DNA of 64,000 nt from Closterium sp. NIES-65 (taxonomy: Eukaryota; Streptophyta; Zygnematophyceae; Desmidiales; Closteriaceae), in contig CANXME010001298.1 in the NCBI GenBank assembly GCA_948144175.1, forward strand, positions 989,114 through 1,053,113, in the 5' to 3' direction. Position numbers and translations under genes: made by a program. Positions 20,919 through 30,800 of the stretch are shown here, piece after piece. The stretch's first letter is position 1. Each line of letters starts with the position of its first letter. A model generated the notes under the pieces. That model searched no databases. It was not told the DNA's origin and was given only the letters and a program-made list of their open reading frames with translations.

Positions 20919-21966
20919 TGCGGAGATAACTGCAGCAACGGGAGCTAGGCTACGGGCTAGGTACGTGTGCTCGTGTGATCTCTGCGTTCGTTCACTTAGT
21001 CGTTTCCTTGTGTTTACGCTCCTTGCTGGTTCACGGGGAGAATTTGAAAGAGTTTCACTAGGAAAACATGACAACAATGATACAATGAAGTTGGCATTGC
21101 AAGACTACATCAGAGTAAGCATTCAGGTCGGCCAACTGCCAGCGCAACTTGGTCGACCGCGTTCCAGCACGACTTGGTCGACCGCACTCCAGCAAGGCAA
21201 GGTCGATGGCGTGCCAACATTGCAGGACAGCAGTGCACCCGCTTCACCGGTGCGCGCAGATGATTGGCATGCCGAGTCCTGTCACCTCTGATCCGCCACG
21301 ACGACCTCGGGATACCACCACCGAGGTCGGGCTCGCCAACTTCGCCTGGGAGACCGTCGCACTCCTCTACAGTACTTCGTCTCCCAGGTAACCTAGTCGA
21401 CCGGGCAACCCTGTCGACCAGCAGCTCTCGTACGTGCCCGTCGACCTCCCAAGTCGACGACCACCTCCACGTCGACCTCACCAGGTCGACGACACCATCG
21501 GTCGACCTCCTCCAGGTCGACGTCCCCTCTGGTCGACCAGCTCCACGTCGACCAGTACAGTCATCGGCCGACCACCCACGTCGGCCACCCGAAGCCGGCG
21601 CCACGAAGTTGACGCCCCGCTACCTGACGCCCATCTGCTCGGCGTCCTGATTCAAGGTCGACGTCGGCCCCTCCTTCGTCGACCACTAGGTCCAGTCGAC
21701 CACTAACAGGTCGACCAGCAGTCCGTTAGCCGACCGCCGAAGTCGGCTTCCCCAAGTTGACGTCCTCCGCAGGTCGACTCCCAAGTCGACCTCCCTGAAG
21801 TCGGCGCCACCCTAAAGTCGGCGCCCGTGCAGTGGTCCCCCGTGCAGATCGACCTCCTCGTCAACCAGCTCACCCACTGCTGCAGGTCGGCTGCTCCCCT
21901 CACACCCGACCACAAAGTCGGATCCGCCCAAGCGAGGACGGGGCCAATACCCAACTCCCGTTGACA
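20919..21966 (-). repeat. Element D 3' LTR, GTCGAC-rich
   Basis: 1048 bp containing about 18 GTCGAC palindromes, mostly between 21150 and 21800. Confidence 0.9.
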
Positions 21967-22094
21967 CTCCCCTGCCGCGTTCACGCTTGGGCCTCCAGCC
22001 CACACGGCAGTACAGCTCCGAGAATAGCCCGTCGGCGTGCACCCAACACACAGCACGTCGTCCACCGCACCAGCCATGCAAAAGGGCATGGCAC

Positions 22095-22856
22095 CTACTG
22101 CTGCACGTCGTTGACGCCGTCGCCCACGTCGGCCAAGCGCACTTGGCCGATTGCGACGGAGCACCGGTTGAAGGCCGGATAGTGCAGCGCCTTCGTCAGG
22201 AAGTCAGCCGGCTGCTCAGCGGTCTGGATGTACTGCAGCGAGAACTTCCCGCGCCTCACCATGTGCTGCAGCCAGGCCTGTCGCCGCTCCATGTGCTTGA
22301 GATTGCCCGTCAACCCCATGCCCTCGGCGACCGTGATGGCCAACTTGTTGTCCACGCGCAGGACAGTCGGCTTCCCGGCGTCTAGCTGCCGGAACTCGGC
22401 GAGGAGGAAGCGAAGGCGGCGTCCCTCCTTGCCAGCTTCTGTGGCCGCCACGTACTCCGACTCGGTCGACAACAGCGTCGCGCACTTGATGCGCTGGCTC
22501 GACCAGGAGACTGCAGCCCCTCCGTAGACGAACACGTAGCCACCCGTGCTCGTCCTGTTCTGCTTGTCACCGGCGTCGTCGGCGTCCACATAGCCGACCA
22601 GCTCTAGCGACTCAGGTCCACCGCCAAACTCCAGGGCAGTGTCACGTGTGTTGGCGAGGTAGGCGAGGCAGCGGTCGACCTCGCGCCAGTGCTGGTCGCT
22701 CCTCACCGTGAGGCCGCTCCCCAGCTTGCTGCAGGCGAAGGCGATGTCCGGCCTCGTCGTCGTCGCCGCGAACTGCAGCGAGCCGACCTTCTGCCGGTAC
22801 TCCTCCTCCTGCCGTCCCTCCAGGGTATCCATCACCTCGGCGTCGCCTACGCGCAC
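22095..22856 (-). pseudogene. Element D RT end and RNase H fragment
   Basis: The 253-codon frame contains RPDIAFACSKLG, LVGYVDADDAGD, TGGYVFVYGGAAVSWSS, STESEYVAATEAGKE, LRVDNKLAITVAEG and ADFLTKAL, the copia RNase H series. Gag, protease, integrase and the RT palm are absent because of a large internal deletion. The initial residue assigned here is arbitrary. Confidence 0.85.
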
Positions 22857-22955
22857 GCTAGTGACTGCAGGGCTGCCGGTCTACGAACACGATCGGTATG
22901 TGCTAAGGCGGCGAGACTGAACTACGTCGCGGTGTCGTCCACGCTCACCGCACCA

Positions 22956-24003
22956 TGCGGAGATAACTGCAGCAACGGGAGCTAGGCTACGGGCTAGGTA
23001 CGTGTGCTCGTGTGATCTCTGCGTTCGTTCACTTAGTCGTTTCCTTGTGTTTACGCTCCTTGCTAGTTCACGGGGAGAATTTGCAAGAGTTTCACTAGGA
23101 AAACATGACAACAATGATACAATGAAGTTGGCATTGCAAGACTACATCAGAGTAAGCATTCAGGTCGGTCAACTGCCAGCGCAACTTGGTCGACCGCGTT
23201 CCAGCACGACTTGGTCGACCGCACTCCAGCAAGGCAAGGTCGATGGCGTGCCAACGTTGCAGGACAGCAGTGCACCCGCTTCACCGGTGCGCGCAGATGA
23301 TTGGCATGCCGAGTCCTGTCACCTCTGATCCGCCACGACGACCTCGGGATACCACCACCGAGGTCGGGCTCGCCAACTTCGCCTGGGAGACCGTCGCACT
23401 CCTCTACAGTACTTCGTCTCCCAAGTAACCTAGTCGACCGGGCAACCCTGTCGACCAGCAGCTCTCGTACGTGCCCGTCGACCTCCCAAGTCGACGACCA
23501 CCTCCACGTCGACCTCACCAGGTCGACGACACCATCGGTCGACCTCCTCCAGGTCGACGTCCCCTCTGGTCGACCAGCTCCACGTCGACCAGTACAGTCA
23601 TCGGCCGACCACCCACGTCGGCCACCCGAAGCCGGCGTCACGAAGTTGACGCCCCGCTACCTGACGCCCATCTGCTCGGCATCCTGATTCAAGGTCGACG
23701 TCGGCCCCTCCTTCGTCGACCACCAGGTCCAGTCGACCACTAACAGGTCGACCAGCAGTCCGTTAGCCAACCGCCGAAGTCGGCTTCCCCAAGTTGACGT
23801 CCTCCGTAGGTCGACTCCCAAGTCGACCTCCCTGAAGTCGGCGCCACCCTAAAGTCGGCGCCCGTGCAGTGGTCCCCCGTGCAGATCGACCTCCTCGTCG
23901 ACCAGCTCACCCACTGCTGCAGGTCGGCTGCTCCCCTCACACCCGACCACGAAGTCGGATCCGCCCAAGCGAGGACGGGGCCAATACCCAACTCCCGTTG
24001 ACA
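22956..24003 (-). repeat. Element D 5' LTR, GTCGAC-rich
   Basis: Near-identical to 20919-21966, with scattered, mostly transition, differences. Confidence 0.9.
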
Positions 24004-24219
24004 GAGGATAGCATCATAGTCAAGAGCAAAGATGTCTACCCTGTGCCTAAGCAGCTCTAGCTAGGAGGGGAGCTCAGCGTCGCCGCCAAACTCTGTATGC
24101 CAGGCGTCGCTCAGACTGGCGAAGCAGCGGGACTATGTGTGACCAACCGTCCCGCAAGGCTGACCAGCCCAAGCACCAATGCCAATGGCGTACGGGCAGC
24201 GAGCAATACTCTGTGACCC

Positions 24220-24610
24220 TCTACTCTAAGCGTACCACTCACGAAGCTACTGGGGCGAAAGGACCGCGCGCGAACGCTGCTGCAGCTGCACCTGGTCACT
24301 ACAAGAAGCTCCCGAACGACCCGCCCCAGGGCGACTCCCACCACGGCCACCCCTACAACCCCAACTAGCGTACCACTCACGAAGCTGCAGGGGCGTGAGG
24401 GACTCACGCGGACGTCGCTGGAGCTGCATCTGGCCACCGCCAGGAGCAGTACTAGCAGTAGTAGCTGCAGTAGCACCAGTAACAGCAGTAGCAGCAGTGA
24501 CAGCAGTAGCAGTGCGGCCACCCCTACAACCCCAACTAGCGTACTACTCACGATGCTGCTGGGACGTGAGGGACTCACGCGGACGTCGCTGGAGCTGCAT
24601 CTGGCCATCG
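24220..24610 (-). repeat. Three imperfect copies of a Gag segment
   Basis: TAGCGTACCACTCACGAAGC-like starts occur near 24229, 24367 and 24537. The last two are about 170 bp apart and followed by the same GGACTCACGCGGACGTCGCT. This is an internal tandem duplication in element C gag. Confidence 0.65.
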
Positions 24611-25099
24611 CCAGGAGCAGCAGTAGCAGTAGTAGCAGTAGCAGCAGCAACAGCAGTAGCAGCACGGGCAGGGCAGTGTGGCTCGGTGCCGCTGAGCGGC
24701 TCGGCTTAGCTGGGCGGCGCGGCTCGGCTGGCAGGCAGGCGCGGCAGGTAGGCAGGTAGGCCAGCGCGGCAGCGCGCTAGTAAGGCAGGCGCACGGGAAG
24801 CGCGGGTAGGGCAAGTGCTCACCAGTGGCCGGAAGGGCAGTCGCTCGCCGAGCGAGCAGTGTAGGCGCACGACGGCGGCGACAGCGGGGCCGCGATAGTT
24901 GCAGGGCGGGGCCGCGGCAGCGGCAGTTGCTGCAGGGCGGGGCTGCTACCGTGGCAGGGGGCTCCGCGTCAGCTGCTGCAGGGCGGGGCCGCGACTGCGG
25001 CAGGGGGCTCCGCGGCAGCTGCTGCAAGGCGGGGCCGCGTCGGCGGCAGGAGGCTCCGCGGCAGCTGCTGCAGGGCGGGGCCGCGACTGCTGTAGGGGG

Positions 25100-25545
25100 C
25101 TCCGAGGTAGCTGCTGCAGGGGGGGCTCCGCGACGAGCAGGGACGGCGCCCAGGGGGCGCCGCGACGAGCAGGTACGGCGCCCAGAGGGTGCCGCGACGA
25201 GCAGGGGCGACGCCCCGGGGGCGCCGCGACGAGCAGGGACGGCGCCCAGAGGGCGCCGCGACGAGCAAGGGCGACGCCCCGGGGGCGCCGCGACGAGCAG
25301 GGACGGCGCCCAGAGGGCGCCGCGACGAGCAGGGGCGACGCCCCGGGGACGCCGCGGCGAGCAGGGACGGCGCCGAGGGGGGGGCGCCGCGACGAGCAGG
25401 GGCGACGCCCCGGGGGCACCGTGACGAGCAGGGACAGCGCTCAGGGGGGGGCGCCGCGACGAGCAGGGGCGAAGCCCCGGGGGTGTCACGACGAGCAGGG
25501 ACGGCGCCCAGGGGGGCGCCGCGACGAGCAGGGGCGACACGCGGC
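25100..25545 (-). repeat. About 36-bp tandem repeats in element C leader
   Basis: Roughly eleven units around GCCGCGACGAGCAGGG alternating with GGCGCCC or GACGCCCC. They lie between PBS and gag, as in the other family members. Confidence 0.75.
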
Positions 25546-25881
25546 TCGGCAGGGCGGTGCGCGGGCTGCAGAGGCAGCACCCACGGGCTGCAGAGGCGAC
25601 ACGCGGCTCGGCAGGGCGGCGCACGGGCTGCAGAGGCAGCGCCCACGGGCTTCAGGGGCAGGCACGGCTGCAGGGGCAGCACGGTCGCAGGGGCAGCATG
25701 GTCGCAGGGGCAGGCACGGCTGCAGGGGCAGCACGGTCGCAGGGGCAGACAGGGCTGCAGGGGCAGCACGGTCGCAGAGGCAGCACGCGGGCTGCAAGGT
25801 CAGCGCGGCTGCAGGGGCAGCTAAAAAAAAATATCCAGTTAGGGCAGGGCGGAACGTTCGGTGGGCCCTAGGAACGATTCA

Positions 25882-25893
25882 GCTCTAATACCA
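25882..25893 (-). promoter_or_regulatory. Element C primer-binding site
   Basis: Minus-strand TGGTATTAGAGC abuts the LTR. Confidence 0.75.
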
Positions 25894-26697
25894 TGTGAGA
25901 ATAATAACGAGGAATGAATGCAAGTAGGAAGCAGGTGGGTACAAATATGAAAACCTAAAAGAGTTGTACCCCATATTGTCAACCCCACTACCGTAATACC
26001 CCGGATAGAAGCGCATCTGCGCTTATAATAAAACAGTGTTTTTTAGGGGGGTGCGCTTATAAATGAGTCAAAATTATAAGCGCATGCGCTTATATAATAA
26101 CAAACACAGAAATATGTTATAAACGCACCAAACTGTGCATTAGAGTCTTGCAATTTCATTCAAATCGAAATGTGTGGAGCGTTCTGAATCAGAATCTCGC
26201 GAGGGCGATTCTCTGCTGGCGCACAAGGGCAAGGACACGTCACTTTCGCATAGGAATGTGTCATGCTCGCACCATGAGAGTTTACGAACCAATAGCTTGC
26301 AGTCGCTCGTTCGCATCGCACAGGCTTGCCCCAGTGTACGACCAATAGCCTGCAGTCGCTCGCTCGCAGCGCACAGACAACAGGTGTTCCCGAGCCCTCC
26401 TGTCAGGTCAACTTCGCGCTGTTGCGCTTTTACTGAGCGAGCCTGCCCTCGAGGGAGTCAAACAGAGTAGAAGTGGATGTGGACTCGCTTTAAAACGGGA
26501 AGTCGTTACTGTTTTAATCCGTTTTTTTTAAATATGTTTATACATGCGCTTATAATAAATCAGGGTTTTATAAGGGGTGTGCTTATAATTGAGGATCGGC
26601 CATAAGCGCATTGCTCCAGATACAAGCGCATGCGCTTAACATAGGCCTGCGCTTCTATCCGGGGCCATACGGTACAGCCTACAATATGGTTTTGACA
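25894..26697 (-). repeat. Element C 5' LTR, split by a MITE
   Basis: Homologous to 15838-15966 on both sides of the MITE; it lacks a CACATAGG segment present in the other LTR. Confidence 0.82.
25991..26672. mobile_element. 682-bp MITE with TA target duplication, pogo/mariner-like
   Basis: It is inserted in the element C LTR at TA (25989-25990 and 26673-26674). The inverted ends share CCGTA and then CCCCGGATAGAAGCGCA. Internally, GCGCTTATAA and AAGCGCATGCGCTTA words recur in both orientations. Size, TA duplication and lack of transposase fit a non-autonomous Tc1/mariner-pogo relative. Confidence 0.82.
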
Positions 26698-27443
26698 CCC
26701 TGGTGGTTTGTATTCGCTAACAAACTTGTTACATGGAACAAAGGTGTGGCTTGAATCATTACCCTGACAGATTAATGCATTTTACAGATTGATGAATGAA
26801 TCTAAAACAAAACTTGGGCCAAAATGGGTAACTTGCTGTGATAAGATAGGCTCAGCATGGACATAATTCAATTGACCTAGTAAGAACAATTAATTCAGCA
26901 AGGTTTCGAGTCTCTTCACCTTCAATAACCAACAGTACCAGATAAGAATCTACCATTCAGTATATTGATTAGCAGCCAGCAGGGCTGACGTTTCAAATTT
27001 AGGCACTCTGATTCCAACCCCCCAAAAAAAAAAATCGACTCTGAAGGCACTTCGGCCAGAAATCAAGCACTCTGATTGGTCAGTGTTCTGAAGTCAGCCT
27101 GTCTGACAAGTCAGTGTCGGTGGGTCCGCATCAGGATTAGTCCTCATGCCTGCCGCTGACAGGCCCATGTCGGTGGCATTCTGGATTGGCTGGTGTGAAT
27201 GGCGTGTGACTCGGCAGATTGTTGCAGCAGGCAGCGCGCGATTGTTGTGTATGTACAGTTCCTGGCACAGTGAGACCTACCTTGCTTGCAAGTGCCAACT
27301 GGCCGAGCTGCTGCAAAGATGAGCTGGCAGTAGGCACGAACTGTTACTTGGTGGCGCGCCTGGCAGTACCTTCAACCTACGAAACAGTGACGACATCACA
27401 CGTTTGGGCGTAGAGAACACCCGATTTCAATACCAAAAAGTGC
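26698..27443. other. Short intergenic stretch between C and E
   Basis: AT-rich, no gene recognised. A segment near 27000-27130 repeats CACTCTGATTSS and GTCTGAC-like words. Confidence 0.4.
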
Positions 27444-27843
27444 TGTTGGGCTGAGAATTTCAGCCTTAGGATCTTTGCAGAGAATAGGCTAGTAAGTGCT
27501 AGAGTAGCACAGCGGAAGTCTTGAGTGAATGTACTTGTGCTGGTATGTGAGAACAAGTAATTGATTAAAGTAAAGGGCATACAGGAATATATAGAAAAGA
27601 TAGATTACAAGGAACGGTTATGTTTATCGAGACGCGTAGCGCTTTGACTATCGAGGTGGTTACTGTTCACTGAAGCGTCGCTTGCTGTTACGTAACCTCC
27701 AGGCGGTTACAGCTCGCAACCTCTAGTTGCGGTTTGATGTGGTACGCGCCTTTTCGACTTCGTACTCCTTTTGTTGTGCTTCAGTATCGGGTGAGGTTCG
27801 ATACTACAGAAACGCACTAAGTCATGCGTTTATTTTCCCAACA
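27444..27843 (-). repeat. Element E 3' LTR
   Basis: 400 bp, TGTTGGG...CCCAACA ends; it contains the last codons and the stop of Gag-Pol. Confidence 0.95.
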
Positions 27844-30800
27844 CTCCCCTTCGTTTCTGGAGTGTCGACGTGGTCAGCTTCGGTGACGTGGTCCAATCCG
27901 GTGAGCAGCATGCAGTACTCGAATTTCCCCTTTGGTAGCTTCTTGGTGAGATAATCTGCTGCCATCTCGGTGGTCGGGCAGTAATCCAGCTGGAGTTTTC
28001 CTTTCTCGATTTCGTCTTTCACGAAGAAGTATCGCAGTGCGATATGCTTGGTTCTGTTGGCGAAGCCATTCTTGTTCGCGATCCGTATCGCGGACTGGTT
28101 GTCGCTGAAAAGCGAGAAGCTGGGTACTTTCGCAATTTTCGCTTCTTCCAGCAGTTCGCGCAGGTACAGGCCCTCCTTGGTAGCAGTGCAGAGAGCAATA
28201 TACTCTGCTTCAGCAGATGATAGTGCGACGAGTTCCTGCTTACTTGATTGCCAGGAGATAGTTCCGACGGGCTCAAGACGGTAGATGTAGCCGGTGCGAG
28301 AGCGACGATCGACACGATCAGCAGCATGATCAGCGTCGACGTAGCCGAGTAGTTTTAGGTCGGTCGTCGTGTTCTTGTGATATGTTAAGCCAACTGTTGG
28401 CGTCGAGATGAAGTAGAGAAGGGCACGGTTGAGTTCCTTGAGGTGACGTTGTTCTGGGCGCTTGAGGTAGGTCGCTAGTTGACTGGCGCTGTAGGATAAG
28501 TCCGGTCGGCACGTAACGGCGGCAAAGAGTAGGCAGCCCAGTTTCTGTTGATATTCCTGGATTTCAGTAGGCGACAGTGGGTTGGTTTCTTCGGTTGGAT
28601 CGAGCGATAGGTGACTGTAGGGTGTTGCGATGTGCGTCGGTGTGATGCAGAAGCGTTCGGCGATAGTGCTTGCGTATTTTGAGGCGCTGAGACGAATAGT
28701 GTTGTCTTCATCGAGGATATTGAGCCCTAGATACTGCGTGACGTTGGGTGAGACTGTGAGGGAGAGATCTGTCTGAAGCTCCTTTTCGAACCAGGTGACG
28801 ATGGTGGTAGTTGACCCGATGTAAAGCAAATCGTCGACGTAGACGATTAGCAGAACGTAGTCGTTGTCGCGAGTGAGACGATACATGCCCTGGTCATGGG
28901 GCAGTTGGTTGAATCCGATGCGTTTGAGTCGTGCGTGCAGGTACTGCTGCCAGAGTCGCGGTGCTTGCTTAATTCCGTATAGTGATTTTAGTAGTTGGCA
29001 GACGAGGGAAGGGTCGTCGACGAACCCGTGGGGCTGTTCGACGAAGATTTCAGCGTCGACTGGGGCGTATAGAAAGGCGTTGGCGACATCGATTTGTCGG
29101 AGTGGGCGGCGGCGTGAGGCGGCGATGGCGAGAAGTATGCGCAGGGAAGTATGTCGACTGACTGGTGCGAAGGTTTCAGTGAAATCGCGACCATACTCTT
29201 GGTCGAATCCGCGGACGACCCATCGAGCTTTAAACCGTTCGATGGTTCCGTCGGAGTTGGTTTTGATCCGGAATACCCATTTTCCGGAGAGAATGGGTTT
29301 GTCTTGTGCGAGTGATGCAGGGACGATCTTCCAGGTGTTGCGGTCTGAGAGCGCTTTTAACTCCTTTTCCATGGCTTCGCGCCATTTTTCTTTGTGTTCC
29401 CCCCCCAGAGCCTGCTTGACAGAGCGAGGCTCTTCAGGTGGCGACGAAGTCCCGTGCACTGCAGCGACGAGTCCCAGGACTTGGAGTCCGCTGGGGGTGT
29501 GACGATTCAGCAAAGGGTCCTCGGGATAGACTGCTTCGTCTCCCGCTTCAGGATCAGGTGCGAATCCGGGGCCGTATCTCTCAGAGATGTCGGTGTTGAC
29601 GGGTTGGGGTGTTACGTAACCATTGTCGGCGAAATGGTAGTAGGCGTCGGCATTGTTACTGTCGCGAGGGTTTTCCTCGTCCATGGGGATTGGGACGGAG
29701 CAGTAAGGAAGGGGTCCAGCAGCTTCGGAAGCGCCATCGACGTTCTCTTCTTCCCAGTCAGCAGCATCAGAGGGTGAAGCAAAGGCTCGGGAACCAGAAA
29801 ATCCGCCGGTGGGGTCGACGTGGCGTGCGATGTTGTCCAGGTAATGGTTGAGGGTGAGTCGCTCGTAGAAGATAACGTCACGTGCTGCTACTGTTTCCTT
29901 TGTGTGGACGTCGAAGATTCGCCATGCTTCGTAATATTTTGCCAGCCCGAGGTGTAGACCCCACTGTGCACGTTGCGAGAATCTCCCTGCGCGTGCAGTG
30001 TGTGGGCGGTACTGTACCATACACCCAAAAACTCGTAACATTTTTGTGTTGCCCAGCTTCCCAGTCCACAACAGGTGCGGAGATGCGTTGTTGGGCAGTG
30101 ATGACGAGGACAGCAAGTTGTGCAGGAGGACAGCGTGGTCCATCGCTGCTGGCCATTCTGAGTTGGGCAGTCGAGTTCCACGTAGCAGCTTTCGCATGGT
30201 TGTCTGCAGGGTCCTGTTCATCCTTTCTGCCACACCCTGCTGTTGGTGAGCGTAAGGAAGAGAGATGAGGCGTTTGATGCCTCTTTCTGCCAAGAACTGT
30301 GTGAAGCTGTTTGACTGGTACTCCTTTGCGCCATCTGACTGAAAACTCTTCAGTTTCGCTCCTGACTCTCTTTCAGCAACAGGTAGCCAGGCTGTGAAGG
30401 CTTCTAGAGCCATGTCTCGTGACGGTAAGTTGACGTGCCAGACATATCGCGTTGCGGCGTCGATGAAGGTGATGACGTAGTTCAGATCTTCACGTCCTTC
30501 CGTTCGAGGTATGTATAGTATGTCGCTGTAGACTTTCTCGAGTGGTTGATAAGCGGGGGCGCTCGGATTGTGGTGTGACGGGAACGGTTGGTGAGGCAGA
30601 TCTGCTTCCGGGCAGATGAAGCAGGTGCCGCGTGGTCGTTCGAGTTCTCGTCCGTTGGGAAGAAGTAGGGCGTTCTTATCTAACACTCCGGCTCGTATTG
30701 TATTGTAGAGTGTTGTGTTTCCAGGATGTCCAAGACGTTGATGCCATATGTCTTCGGAGGCGCTGTGACCTACGGAGCGTCGATAGAAGTCTGCGTTAGC

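Larger units (their letters stand above)
20919..24003 (-). mobile_element. Element D: internally deleted copia element with 1048-bp LTRs, inside C
   Basis: LTRs 20919-21966 and 22956-24003 are both 1048 bp and differ at few sites. The target duplication is GAGGA (20914-20918 and 24004-24008). The 989-bp internal region holds only the end of RT plus RNase H. On the minus strand the LTR starts TGTCAACGGGAG and ends ATCTCCGCA. The sequence after the 5' LTR (TGGTGCGGTGAGCG) differs from the Met-tRNA type, so another tRNA may prime it. It is a different family from C. Confidence 0.9.
16184..24800 (-). pseudogene. Element C copia Gag-Pol remains, interrupted by D
   Basis: RNase H with YVDNKAMLAL lies at 16936-16397 and its tail ends at 16184. 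RT with YVDDL is at 17488-16976. The linker with GGAEP-type repeats is at 19247-18408. Integrase and protease (LDSGASHSFF) are at 20907-19283. D interrupts the frame exactly between the DAIL and AMYALP parts of the Gag-protease junction, since the matching upstream residues resume at 24004. A stop lies in the upstream part (near 24058). The N-terminal Gag domain MATPSVL... seen in B and G is missing. In its place, 24220-24610 has three imperfect copies of a segment encoding the REWYA region. Many frameshifts and stops are present. Confidence 0.85.
15838..26697 (-). mobile_element. Element C: degenerate copia retrotransposon carrying D and a MITE
   Basis: The left LTR is 15838-15966. The right LTR is 25894-26697, lengthened by a 682-bp MITE. 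Flanks CCCAG (15833-15837) and CCCTG (26698-26702) look like a diverged target duplication. The PBS is minus-strand TGGTATTAGAGC. The internal part is interrupted by element D. It is the same family as B, F and G but older: the LTRs differ at several sites and pol is fragmented. Confidence 0.88.

Noticed and set aside
24555..25888. ORFs rich in GRRDEQGRRPG or RRPCSSRRPLGAVPARRG
   Set aside because: Composition artefacts of the GC-rich leader repeats of element C.
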